Origin: Flavobacteriales bacterium UBA3431
Lineage (GTDB): Bacteria; Bacteroidota; Bacteroidia; Flavobacteriales; Schleiferiaceae
Assembly (NCBI GenBank): GCA_002381225.1
Contig: DFSS01000002.1
Span: 1,882 to 34,798 of the forward strand
Direction of reading: 5' to 3'
Length of the DNA: 32,917 nt
The translations under genes were made by a program, and so were the position numbers. A model generated the notes under the pieces. It had not been told where the DNA came from and did no database searches. It worked only from the letters and a program-made list of their open reading frames with translations. Positions 1 to 7,644 of the stretch are shown here, in pieces; the first letter of the stretch is position 1; each line of letters begins with the position of its first letter.

Positions 1-1
1 A

Positions 2-511
2 GCGGGCATTACCTACGAACACCGTTTAATTGACGATATGGTCGCCTCCGCCTTGAAGTGGGAGGGCGGCTTCATCTGGGCGTGTAAAAACTACGATGGC
101 GATGTGCAGTCGGATACGGTGGCTCAAGGCTTTGGGTCATTGGGTCTCATGACCTCCGTTTTGGTCACGCCCGATGGCAAAACGCTTGAGGCTGAAGCAG
201 CGCATGGTACCGTGACACGTCACTACCGCCAGCACCAGCAGGGCAAGCAAACCAGTACGAACCCCATTGCTTCCATCTTTGCGTGGACGCGAGGTCTTGC
301 GCACCGCGGCAAGCTGGATGGCAACGAGGCGTTGGTGCACTTTGCCAACACCCTGGAAACAGTATGTGTCGATGTGGTGGAGTCGGGCAAGATGACCAAG
401 GATTTGGCCATCTGTGTGCACGGCAACAACGTTCAGCACGGAACCCATTACCTCTACACGCAGGAATTCTTGGAAGCCATTAACCAAGAGTTGCAGGCGC
501 GATTGAACTAA
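2..511 (+). CDS. icd: Isocitrate dehydrogenase (NADP+), C-terminal part, 5' end outside window
   Basis: The reading frame is open from base 2 and gives the last 169 residues of an NADP-dependent isocitrate dehydrogenase of the homodimeric eukaryote-like class. It would convert isocitrate to 2-oxoglutarate and CO2 in the cytosolic TCA cycle. Visible family motifs are AGITYEHRLIDDM at the truncated start, the loop DVQSDTVAQGFGSLGLM, and AEAAHGTVTRHYR, whose His and Arg are expected to contact the NADP 2'-phosphate. The internal ATG at 38 lies inside the conserved fold and is not the start. A strong terminator follows 22 bases after the stop. Aconitase lies about 8 kb away at 8567. The assignment is very secure; the upstream two thirds of the gene cannot be judged. 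Confidence 0.96.
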   Translation, partial: AGITYEHRLIDDMVASALKWEGGFIWACKNYDGDVQSDTVAQGFGSLGLMTSVLVTPDGKTLEAEAAHGTVTRHYRQHQQGKQTSTNPIASIFAWTRGLAHRGKLDGNEALVHFANTLETVCVDVVESGKMTKDLAICVHGNNVQHGTHYLYTQEFLEAINQELQARLN

Positions 512-533
512 AACGCCCCACCGATAGAAGAAG

Positions 534-560
534 AAAGCCCGCTGCAAAGCGGGCTTTTTT
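534..560 (+). terminator. Rho-independent terminator of icd
   Basis: A nine-base-pair stem AAAGCCCGC/GCGGGCTTT with a six-base loop TGCAAA runs straight into a T-run at 555-560. It sits 22 bases after the icd stop. The A-rich 5' side is interrupted by G, so it would work less well for the convergent aldo/keto reductase gene ending at 637. Confidence 0.9.
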
Positions 561-636
561 GTTTGGGAGATTTGGGGAAGGTGCTTCGCGCGGGGCCTTG
601 GGGTGATGGAAGGAATGAACAGCTACGCTTGGCCCA

Positions 637-1515
637 TTAGGCGATTCCATGGCCCCGGCTGGCTTGCAAAATGGCATACCAATCCTCCAACGGAAAGTCA
701 TAGCCCAAGGCATCTAAAGCGGATTGAAGTCTTTCTAGTTTTCCGGAGCCCACCAAAATGCTAGGCTTGGAGGGGAGTTTTCGGATCCAGGCATAAGCCA
801 GGGTGTCAATTGGGAGACCGGTGGAATGGGACATCGAGGTAAAGGCATCCAGAACGGCCTGATCGCGTTCAGACTTTGGGGTAAAAAGACGTCCGCCGCC
901 TAGCGGAGACCATGCCATGGGGGCGTAATGGTGCAAAAGGGCATGATCTTGTCCGCCGTCAAAGAGGTAGTCCACATGTAGCGGGGAAATTTGCACTTGG
1001 TTCGTGACCAGGGGCTGCTCGCATGTGCTTTGGAGCACGTCAAACTGTGCAGGGGTAAAGTTGGATACCCCAAAGTCCAGCACCTTTCCGGCAGCATGCA
1101 AATCCGAGAAAGCACGGGCCACTTCCTCGGGCTGTAAAAGAGGGGAGGGGCGGTGCAGCAGCAAGACATCCAGTTTTTCCGCCCCCAATCGCTGCAAGCT
1201 CGTATCCACACTTTGAACGATGTGATCATAGCTGTAGTCGTAATGCTTGATTCGACGCTCAGGTGCCGAGGTGGATAGCAATTTTATACCGCACTTGCTG
1301 ACCAACTGAACACCTTCTCGTACCGAAGCGGGCAATTGTGAAAATCCTTTGCCAAAGGCCGCTTCACAGCGGTAATCTCCGTAAATATCCGCGTGGTCCA
1401 GGGTGTAAATTCCTAAGGCGAGGGAGTCCTCCATCAAGCGGGCGATCTCCTCAGGTCGGAGGTTCCATTCCATCAATCGCCAGTAACCATGGGCAATGGG
1501 AGAAAAAGGCTTCAT
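637..1515 (-). CDS. Aldo/keto reductase (YdhF-like)
   Basis: This 292-residue NADPH-dependent oxidoreductase of the aldo/keto reductase TIM-barrel family has its catalytic tetrad visible: Asp40 and Tyr45 in DHADIYG, Lys74 in VSKCG, and His121 in LLLHRP. The C-terminal SILVGSGKLERLQSALDAL segment is the usual cofactor-binding end. The length is normal and the closest recognised type is YdhF. Its ATG overlaps the TGA of the upstream glycosyltransferase in ATGA (1512-1515), so it is the last gene of a translationally coupled three-gene operon. That placement suggests, without proving, a carbonyl substrate linked to glycan or sugar metabolism. The physiological substrate cannot be read from the sequence. 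Confidence 0.9.
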   Translation of the reverse strand: MKPFSPIAHGYWRLMEWNLRPEEIARLMEDSLALGIYTLDHADIYGDYRCEAAFGKGFSQLPASVREGVQLVSKCGIKLLSTSAPERRIKHYDYSYDHIVQSVDTSLQRLGAEKLDVLLLHRPSPLLQPEEVARAFSDLHAAGKVLDFGVSNFTPAQFDVLQSTCEQPLVTNQVQISPLHVDYLFDGGQDHALLHHYAPMAWSPLGGGRLFTPKSERDQAVLDAFTSMSHSTGLPIDTLAYAWIRKLPSKPSILVGSGKLERLQSALDALGYDFPLEDWYAILQASRGHGIA

Positions 1516-2360
1516 AGGGCCACGTGTAAGTAGGTTAGGCTTCGCAATAGGAGGGTCTTCAAGGAAGAAGGTGAGCGGTCATAGGCCGAACGAGCAGCCT
1601 CCCACCGGCCGGCTTTGTGATGGGTCCGGCCTACTTGGCGCCAAATTTCACCTTCGGCTTCTTGGCGCTCCGATGCACGCACCCAACCCCGCTCGACAAA
1701 TTCATCGAGTCGTGCAAAAACCTTCTGGGCATGGCCCTCGACATCCTTCGTAAGACCGACGTTGGTGCGGTACCTCGTCCAGGGAGTATTGGACCATGAC
1801 ACTGGCCGGTGCCCCGCTTGCCACAGACGCATCCATAGATCGATGTCTTCGACCCGGTCGCGGGATACGCTCCATCCCCCAACTTCCTCCAGAACGGCCC
1901 GACGTATCAAGCTTCCCGAAGGGGACAGAGGAAGGCGTTTGGTGACCAAATCGGTCGCTTTTAAGAGGCGATCCGTTTGTCGGAGCCGCTTTCGCTCCCC
2001 ATCCCATTCCGAATAGGGGTGCCAAAGCCAGCCAGAGGGTGGTGTGTGCGCGAGGTAGGTTTCGAGTGCATGCGCCCATCCAGCTTCCAACAGGTCATCG
2101 GCATCCAAGAAGAGGATCCATTCAGACGAAGCATGCTGCCAACCGGTATTTCGGGTAGCACCCAATCCAAGATTCTGGGTATGCGTCATCACCTTTCGGT
2201 GTGTGGAGTCTTTGGATTGCCAATCGGCTAAGATTTGGGCCGTCTCATCCGTGGAGGCGTCATCGACGGCAATGGCCCGTATTCCAACCGGGAGGCAATC
2301 CAAGGTTTCTCGCAGGTAAGCGGCCGCTTGGTAACAGGGTACTATAACCGTGACGTCCAT
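1512..2360 (-). CDS. Family 2 glycosyltransferase
   Basis: A 282-residue GT-A fold glycosyltransferase. The N-terminus VTVIVPCYQAAAYLRETLDCL is the nucleotide-binding strand and helix of GT2. AVDDAS (31-36) carries the first aspartates, and FLDADD (84-89) is the DXD-type metal and nucleotide-sugar site. There is no obvious membrane segment, so it probably works at the cytoplasmic face on a lipid-linked or nascent glycan. Its ATG shares one base with the TAA of the upstream glycosyltransferase (TAATG at 2358-2362) and its TGA overlaps the next start, so all three genes should be coupled. Donor and acceptor sugars cannot be deduced. Confidence 0.9.
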   Translation of the reverse strand: MDVTVIVPCYQAAAYLRETLDCLPVGIRAIAVDDASTDETAQILADWQSKDSTHRKVMTHTQNLGLGATRNTGWQHASSEWILFLDADDLLEAGWAHALETYLAHTPPSGWLWHPYSEWDGERKRLRQTDRLLKATDLVTKRLPLSPSGSLIRRAVLEEVGGWSVSRDRVEDIDLWMRLWQAGHRPVSWSNTPWTRYRTNVGLTKDVEGHAQKVFARLDEFVERGWVRASERQEAEGEIWRQVGRTHHKAGRWEAARSAYDRSPSSLKTLLLRSLTYLHVAL

Positions 2361-3418
2361 TAGGTGGCTCGGGGCATAAAGTGTCTAGGGAAAAAGCGGT
2401 GCAGCACGCGGCGCAGGGGTTCCTTGAGGCCGAGCGTCTCCAGCACCACCACGGCGAGACGCACGACTCCTTCGTAAGGGATGTGCAGCAAGACCAACGG
2501 GTGGAGGACCAAAAAACGTTTAAAAAGGCCCCCATTTACCGCGACGTTTTCACGGAATCCAGGCCCGCGCCATGTTTGTCGATAAAGGGAATGCGTCCAC
2601 CACGCAGCCACGTTGCGGTAGGCTTTGCGCAGCACCCAAGGTTCGGGGTGGTGGGCTGAACGGATATAGTCGACAATGGCCAACAGTTCGCGGTAGACCT
2701 TTCCATTGGCATTGGCACGTTGCCGCTGGGTGACCGCGTGCAGGCGGAAGTAGTTGAGGGTCTCCGGCGTGTACACGATGTCGCCGTCCTCGAGCATTCG
2801 GATGTAGAACATCCAATCACCGTTCAGTTTGGCATTGGGGTCGGCGCCGCCGATGGCATGGAAGCGTTTGGACCGAAGCAAAGCGCCGGAAGCGTTGGGC
2901 ACGACATTGTGCAATATCATGTAGTCCTCAATCTCGTTCAATCCGCTGTTTACATAGGGTTTGGACCAGCGATCGCCCCCAAAAATGTACTGGTAGTGCA
3001 CGTCAAAGCTGTGCAGGGGCTGACTTTTCTCGTCAATGAGCATGGACTGCCCGTAGGCAATGACGGCGCGGGGATGTGCATCCAGGAGGCCCACCAATTT
3101 TTCCAAGAGCTGGGAATCCGCCACATCGTCGCTTTCCGCAATCCAGAGGTAGTCGCCCTTTGCCATGCTCGCTCCTTTGTTCCATTGCGCAAAAGTGCTC
3201 CCGCTATTGGCCGCGTTGGGGGTGAAACGGAAGCGGGCGTCCTTGGCTTCCCAGGCTTTCAAAATCTCGACGGAATGGTCCGTCGACGCATCGTCTAAAA
3301 GGAGCACCTCAAAGTCGTCAAAACTTTGGTTGGCAATACTTTGCAAGCGCTCTTCCAGGTAGGGTGCATGCATGTAGTTGGGGACGATGACGCTCACGCG
3401 TGGCCGGGACTCCTTCAT
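2360..3418 (-). CDS. Family 2 glycosyltransferase
   Basis: A 352-residue GT2 enzyme and the first gene of the operon. The N-terminus has VSVIVPNYMHAPYLEERL, then LLLDDAST (39-46) and the metal-binding ESDD (95-98). The long C-terminal half is rich in Trp and Tyr (about 220-340) and ends in a basic amphipathic stretch, RVLHRFFPRHFMPR, that could touch the membrane. It probably transfers a sugar during surface-polysaccharide or lipopolysaccharide synthesis. A -7-like box TAAATTCG ends four bases before its ATG. It is divergent from a sulfotransferase and close to an O-antigen-type ABC exporter, which supports a cell-surface glycan role. The exact linkage is unknown. Confidence 0.9.
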   Translation of the reverse strand: MKESRPRVSVIVPNYMHAPYLEERLQSIANQSFDDFEVLLLDDASTDHSVEILKAWEAKDARFRFTPNAANSGSTFAQWNKGASMAKGDYLWIAESDDVADSQLLEKLVGLLDAHPRAVIAYGQSMLIDEKSQPLHSFDVHYQYIFGGDRWSKPYVNSGLNEIEDYMILHNVVPNASGALLRSKRFHAIGGADPNAKLNGDWMFYIRMLEDGDIVYTPETLNYFRLHAVTQRQRANANGKVYRELLAIVDYIRSAHHPEPWVLRKAYRNVAAWWTHSLYRQTWRGPGFRENVAVNGGLFKRFLVLHPLVLLHIPYEGVVRLAVVVLETLGLKEPLRRVLHRFFPRHFMPRAT

Positions 3419-3422
3419 ACCC

Positions 3423-3441
3423 CGAATTTACACTACCTTCC
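3423..3441. promoter_or_regulatory. Back-to-back divergent promoter boxes (glycosyltransferase operon / sulfotransferase)
   Basis: On the minus strand TAAATTCG (3430-3423) lies 4 bases before the ATG at 3418. On the plus strand TACCTTCC (3434-3441) lies 6 bases before the ATG at 3448. Both resemble the Bacteroidota -7 consensus TAnnTTTG with one and two mismatches, and they are only three bases apart. The short spacing predicts almost no 5' leader on either transcript. No convincing -33 TTG was found. Confidence 0.5.
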
Positions 3442-3447
3442 GGCCCC

Positions 3448-4350
3448 ATGCGCGCTGTGATTTATGGATTGCCCAAAAGTGGCACGACCTACCTCTTTTC
3501 GCTCTTGGCCGAAGCCATGACAGCGCAAGCGCCCCTTGTGGAGTGCTTTGAACCCAAAACGATCGACTCAGACGGCACCTTGCGCCGCGGCGACGGCATG
3601 GCCTGGCCGCCGGCGGCGCACCAACTCGCCAAAATCCTGTACGCCGACGCCAACCAAAAGTCGGGTTGGAATGGCCCCGAGGCACAGGCGGCCTTTGCCG
3701 GCTTTGACAAAAAGATCTTCTTGGTTCGGGACCCGCGTGACCGTTGGATTTCGGGCTTTTTCTACCGCTGGTTCCACCTACATAATCCGGATCCAGAGGC
3801 CTTTTACCGGGCGCTACGCTTGACAGAACACAAGGAAAAGCACCCCGACGAGGTGCCCTTTCATCAACTACACAGCAGCGATCCATACGTGCTGCAGACA
3901 TGGGCTGCGGGCTACAAAGAGGGCTTGGATGCACTATCTGATTTCTTGACGGGCCTTGCCCAAGACGGCTGGTTCATCTTGCACTATGAGGACTTGGTCG
4001 ACAAGAATTGGGCGGCCTTGGAGGCCTATTTGGGCTTTTCATTGGCGGCGGATCATGGCATACGTCCCAGCTTTAAGCACGTGAGCCGAACAAACAGCCA
4101 CAGCAACTGGCGCCGATGGTTTACACCCGATGACGAGGCCTTCTTCAAGCCGGTCTTTGGTCCCTTTTTGCACGCTCAGGGCTACAATGCCGACGACTGG
4201 CAGCTAGAAACCGTCCAAGAACTTCCCGCGGCGGAGGGATCCGGCTACATGCACCGCCTATTCCACCACCCCAACGGTCCACATGCCCTCCCCTTGCCGT
4301 GGAAGGCGCGACTAAAAAAAATCCTAAAAGGTCTACTAGGACGCGCTTAA
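3448..4350 (+). CDS. Sulfotransferase family protein
   Basis: A 300-residue PAPS-dependent sulfotransferase. The N-terminal P-loop-like 5'-phosphosulfate motif is YGLPKSGTTYLF (6-17). The 3'-phosphate motif is FLVRDPRDRWISGFF (91-105), with Arg94 and Ser102 in the expected places. I chose the ATG at 3448 rather than an in-frame ATG at 3400 because the protein then begins on the first beta-strand (MRAVIYGLPKSG), and because 3400 would lie inside the divergent gene and upstream of the -7 box. The substrate is probably a surface glycan or glycolipid, inferred from neighbouring glycosyltransferases and exporter. Its TAA overlaps the convergent ABC ATPase stop in a shared TTAA. Confidence 0.87.
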   Translation: MRAVIYGLPKSGTTYLFSLLAEAMTAQAPLVECFEPKTIDSDGTLRRGDGMAWPPAAHQLAKILYADANQKSGWNGPEAQAAFAGFDKKIFLVRDPRDRWISGFFYRWFHLHNPDPEAFYRALRLTEHKEKHPDEVPFHQLHSSDPYVLQTWAAGYKEGLDALSDFLTGLAQDGWFILHYEDLVDKNWAALEAYLGFSLAADHGIRPSFKHVSRTNSHSNWRRWFTPDDEAFFKPVFGPFLHAQGYNADDWQLETVQELPAAEGSGYMHRLFHHPNGPHALPLPWKARLKKILKGLLGRA

Positions 4351-5513
4351 GGCTCCAAACGCCAGTCTTGGCGGATGTGCACCCCATTCTTGCCTGAGGT
4401 ATACGCCGGGGCTTGCGCCAGGAAGCCGCCAGAGGCGACTTGGAAGCCCCAAACATTTTTGTGTTCGTAGGCAACAACCCCGCGTTCGGTTACGCGTGCT
4501 TGGACGCTGTACCAGCCCTCCATGAAGGGCATGGCTTCAAAATGGACATAGACTTCGCCGGAGGCGGGTAATTTGGAAGGCGTGAATCCTTGAGCATGCA
4601 TCGCGATGGGCGCTATGAATCGACCGTCCTGGCCGTGGATGTTCAATCGAATGTCCACATCGTGTTGATCCCCCTCGCCTTCATAGGCAATGCGTAGGGT
4701 GTTGGTCACCCCAGTTTGGGGGGGTCCTGCCATCCATTCCATGTCGGTCAAGCGCAGTTTGCCGCTGCCAGAAGCCACCCTATGTCCTGCCGCAAAAGCC
4801 GACTTGGGGCCATGTGCCTGCTGGAGGTAGTCGGTAACCAGTTCGGCCGAATCTCCAAAGCGCACCTTTTCGCCTCGGTCCAACCAAAGAGACTGAGGAC
4901 AAAGGGACTGAAGGGCGTAAAGGTTATGCGAAACAAAGAGTACGGTTCGGCCCTTTTCAGTCATTTGGGCCTCCATGCTTTGGAGGCATTTGGCCTGAAA
5001 ACTAGCGTCGCCCACCGCCAAAACTTCATCCACCACCAAGATGTCCGCATGCAGATGCGCCGCGACAGAAAAGCCCAGCCGCACCTTCATGCCGCTCGAA
5101 TAATGCTTAATCGGGTGGTCCATGTATTGGTCGTGCAGGCCGGCAAACGCTTGAATGGCCTCCATGCGCTGCGTCATTTCGGGACGGGTCATACCGTGCA
5201 AGGCGCCGCTGAGGTAGACGTTTTCGCGGCCCGACAAATCGGGGTGGAAACCTGTGCCCACTTCAAGCAGACTGGTCATTTGGCCGCGGTACTGGTACCC
5301 CCCCGAACTTGGATGCGTGAGGCCCGACAGAAGCTTCAGCAACGTGGACTTGCCCGCCCCATTCGGTCCCATGAGGCCCAGTGCAGACCCCGCAGCGACC
5401 TCCAAATCCAAGGGCTTTAAGGCCCAATAGTGGGTACCTTGGAAGGTGCCTCGGCCATCATAGCGTTTGGCGAGGCCCAGCGTTTGAACGGCGAGGTGAG
5501 AAGGCAGACTCAT
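4347..5513 (-). CDS. wzt: Polysaccharide (O-antigen type) ABC exporter ATPase with C-terminal Wzt-like domain
   Basis: A 388-residue ATP-binding subunit of an ABC-2 polysaccharide exporter. Walker A is GPNGAGKST (49-57), the signature is YSSGMK (138-143), Walker B is ILVVDE (158-163) and the switch His is His196 in FVSHN. The E-N-V-Y-L-S-G and H-P-I-K-H-Y-S-S-G-M segments are typical of the Wzt/TagH/KpsT group. Residues from about 245 to 388 form an extra beta-rich C-terminal domain like that of Wzt, which in O-antigen systems reads the terminal modification of the glycan before export. The start overlaps the permease stop as ATGA, so the two subunits are coupled. wzt is used for the family; orthology to a named O-antigen system is inferred. 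Confidence 0.9.
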   Translation of the reverse strand: MSLPSHLAVQTLGLAKRYDGRGTFQGTHYWALKPLDLEVAAGSALGLMGPNGAGKSTLLKLLSGLTHPSSGGYQYRGQMTSLLEVGTGFHPDLSGRENVYLSGALHGMTRPEMTQRMEAIQAFAGLHDQYMDHPIKHYSSGMKVRLGFSVAAHLHADILVVDEVLAVGDASFQAKCLQSMEAQMTEKGRTVLFVSHNLYALQSLCPQSLWLDRGEKVRFGDSAELVTDYLQQAHGPKSAFAAGHRVASGSGKLRLTDMEWMAGPPQTGVTNTLRIAYEGEGDQHDVDIRLNIHGQDGRFIAPIAMHAQGFTPSKLPASGEVYVHFEAMPFMEGWYSVQARVTERGVVAYEHKNVWGFQVASGGFLAQAPAYTSGKNGVHIRQDWRLEP

Positions 5514-6343
5514 AGGTCGTCGATCAAAGTGCGTTCAACGGCTTTGAGGGCCCAGGTGCCTGAAACGAAAAGACCGAAGGCCACGCCAAAGGAAATCACA
5601 TGGAAGTCGTGCCAATCTCCAAGCCCCAGCCAGCCAAAGCGCATGCCGTCGGCTACGCCCACAAAGGGGTTGAGGTAGAGGAGCCATGCGTAGTCACCGA
5701 GGGCGCTGGCGAAGCGTTCGGTCGGGTAGGCAATGGGGGTGAGCAAGAACAGACCCTGAACCAGGAAAGGGAGTAGGGCCAAGCCGTCGCGGTAGCGCAC
5801 CGAAAGGGCGGCGATCCAATAGGCCAAGCCCAGGGCGGCATAAAGGCCCATGACGGCGAAGAGAAGGACCCAATGCAGTCCCTCGATCCACATGCCCGTG
5901 GCCCACCCGCGGTAGACCCAAAAAAGGAGGGTCGCCACGGTGAAATCGACCAGGGCTACCCCCGCTTTGCTCAGGGGGAGGGCGGTTCGCGGAAAAAAGA
6001 TTTTGCTGACGATATGCTGGTTGTGTACCAAGCTCGGCGCGCCTTGCAACAGAATGTGCTGGACCATGAGCCAAGATGGCAGTGCCGCAAAGGCATAGAG
6101 CGGATAGGAAAGGCCATAGGGTGCTTGCACCTGCACGATCCACGAAAAGACGATTAGGACAATGGCGGCGGCCAATAAGGGCTGCCCAATCGACCATAGC
6201 CAACCCATGCGCGTTTGGGCGTAGCGCAATTGCAGGTCGCGGCGCGCAAAAGCCCATGCAACGCTCCGTGCACGACGTATCTCCGCGGCGCTACGACGCC
6301 ACAAGGGATCCTTCGCATGCACGGTCGTCACGGGTTTACTCAT
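5510..6343 (-). CDS. wzm: Polysaccharide ABC exporter permease (ABC-2 type)
   Basis: A 277-residue inner-membrane permease, partner of the ATPase encoded immediately downstream. About six hydrophobic segments follow an N-terminal amphipathic stretch containing LRYAQTRMGWLWSIGQPLL, the classic ABC-2 coupling-helix region. The periplasmic loop APYGLSYPLYAFAALPSW and the segment YRDGLALLPFLVQGLFLLTPIAYP also match the family. I start at ATG 6343 because the longer reading frame back to 6427 adds a Pro-rich non-family tail inside the upstream gene. The chosen start overlaps the preceding permease gene by eight bases. It would move an undecaprenyl-linked glycan across the inner membrane. Confidence 0.9.
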   Translation of the reverse strand: MSKPVTTVHAKDPLWRRSAAEIRRARSVAWAFARRDLQLRYAQTRMGWLWSIGQPLLAAAIVLIVFSWIVQVQAPYGLSYPLYAFAALPSWLMVQHILLQGAPSLVHNQHIVSKIFFPRTALPLSKAGVALVDFTVATLLFWVYRGWATGMWIEGLHWVLLFAVMGLYAALGLAYWIAALSVRYRDGLALLPFLVQGLFLLTPIAYPTERFASALGDYAWLLYLNPFVGVADGMRFGWLGLGDWHDFHVISFGVAFGLFVSGTWALKAVERTLIDDL

Positions 6344-7592
6344 AGCGCAGGGCTTCGATGGGATCAAGTTTTGCGGCTTGCCGGGCAGGGTACCATCCGG
6401 AGAGGATGCCAACCAACACGGAAACAACCAGGGCTAAGATCATCCATTGGACCGGAAATACCGCAGGCGAACTCATGATGACCGCCATGCCGTTTCCAAC
6501 GGCGAGGCCCATAATGGTACCCATGAATCCGCCAATCACGCTCACCAAGATGGCCTCAGCCAAAAATTGAAGCACGATAATTTGTTGGTTTGCGCCCAGG
6601 GCTTTGCGTGTGCCTATTTCGCGGGTGCGTTCGGTCACAGACACCAACATGATATTCATTAGAGCCACCGATGCGCCGAGCAACGTGATAAAGCCAATGA
6701 GGGCGGCTCCCATGCTGACGGAGCTCAGCGATTCGATGAGGATGGCAGATAGGCTGTCACTCCGGCGAATATTAAAATTATTTTCTTCCCCGGGACGGAG
6801 TTTCCGGATGGCGCGCATGCTGGCCGTCGCGGCGTCAATAGTGGCATCCAATTCCAATGGACTCGGTGCCATGACGCTGGTCACATAAGAGGAATTCGCA
6901 TTGGCGAAGTCGTGGTGCCCTGTTAAAAGTGGAAGGAAGACTACATTGTCGTTGTTCATAAACCCGGTGTTCCCTTTCGCTGCGGTCATGCCAATAATGG
7001 TGTAGGGCTTGGTGCCATTGATTCGAATACGCTTTCCAACGGCATCACCCTTGGGAAAGAGCTTGGCGGCAACATCCGGTCCGATGACAGCGACGGCACG
7101 TGCTTCGTTGAGTTCAATGGGAGAGAAGTAGCGCCCTTCCGCTAGCTCAATGGCGCTGACTTCGGGGTAATTTTTATCGGCGACCAAAATGCCTACGTTG
7201 GGATTGGTTTCGGCCCCTTCATGAAAAATGGTCGCGGTTCGGACTGCATAGTCGCTGACACTAGCCAAAATCCCTTTTCGCTCGAGGTTTTCTCGGAGCT
7301 TGATGGCGGTTCGCAGGGGAATTTGGGGTTGTTCCTTTTCTCGAATGCCATTTCGGCCAATTTGGATGTTCATGCCGCCTTGCTGGATGGTGAACGTATT
7401 GGCGCCCATTGAATTGAATTGCCCCGAAATACTGCTTTCCATGACGCTCGTGGCGGTGAGCATGCCCACGAGGGCGGTGATGCCAATGGCAATGATTAGT
7501 GCGGTCAAAATTGCCCGAAGTAGCTGAGCGCGAAGGGCTTGCACGGCCATAGTGAAGGCCTCAGCGAGTACGGTAAAGGGTATTTTGCGCAT
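6336..7592 (-). CDS. MacB/FtsX-type ABC transporter permease
   Basis: A 418-residue permease of the MacB superfamily. TM1 is at about 25-47 (AILTALIIAIGITALVGML), followed by a large periplasmic MacB_PCD domain (about 48-280) and three C-terminal TM segments of the FtsX domain, including MLVSVTERTREIGTRKALGAN, the motif that contacts the ATPase, and the typical ending GWYPARQAAKLDPIEALRYE. The family acts in mechanotransmission or lipoprotein and small-molecule export, not in glycan export. No cognate MacB-type ATPase lies in this window, so it must be encoded elsewhere. It is first in an operon with the polysaccharide exporter and overlaps it by eight bases. A TACCTTTA box lies seven bases upstream of the start. 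Confidence 0.9.
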   Translation of the reverse strand: MRKIPFTVLAEAFTMAVQALRAQLLRAILTALIIAIGITALVGMLTATSVMESSISGQFNSMGANTFTIQQGGMNIQIGRNGIREKEQPQIPLRTAIKLRENLERKGILASVSDYAVRTATIFHEGAETNPNVGILVADKNYPEVSAIELAEGRYFSPIELNEARAVAVIGPDVAAKLFPKGDAVGKRIRINGTKPYTIIGMTAAKGNTGFMNNDNVVFLPLLTGHHDFANANSSYVTSVMAPSPLELDATIDAATASMRAIRKLRPGEENNFNIRRSDSLSAILIESLSSVSMGAALIGFITLLGASVALMNIMLVSVTERTREIGTRKALGANQQIIVLQFLAEAILVSVIGGFMGTIMGLAVGNGMAVIMSSPAVFPVQWMILALVVSVLVGILSGWYPARQAAKLDPIEALRYE

Positions 7593-7599
7593 ATTCAGG

Positions 7600-7637
7600 T
7601 AAAGGTAGTGGGTGGATGGCTTGGCTCTCTAACTTTG
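7600..7637. promoter_or_regulatory. Divergent promoters (MacB-like permease / type IX cargo gene)
   Basis: The minus-strand box TACCTTTA (7607-7600) ends seven bases before the ATG at 7592. The plus-strand box TAACTTTG (7630-7637), a perfect TAnnTTTG match, ends seven bases before the ATG at 7645. Both predict leaders of only a few bases. Confidence 0.65.
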
Positions 7638-7644
7638 CAGTCTC

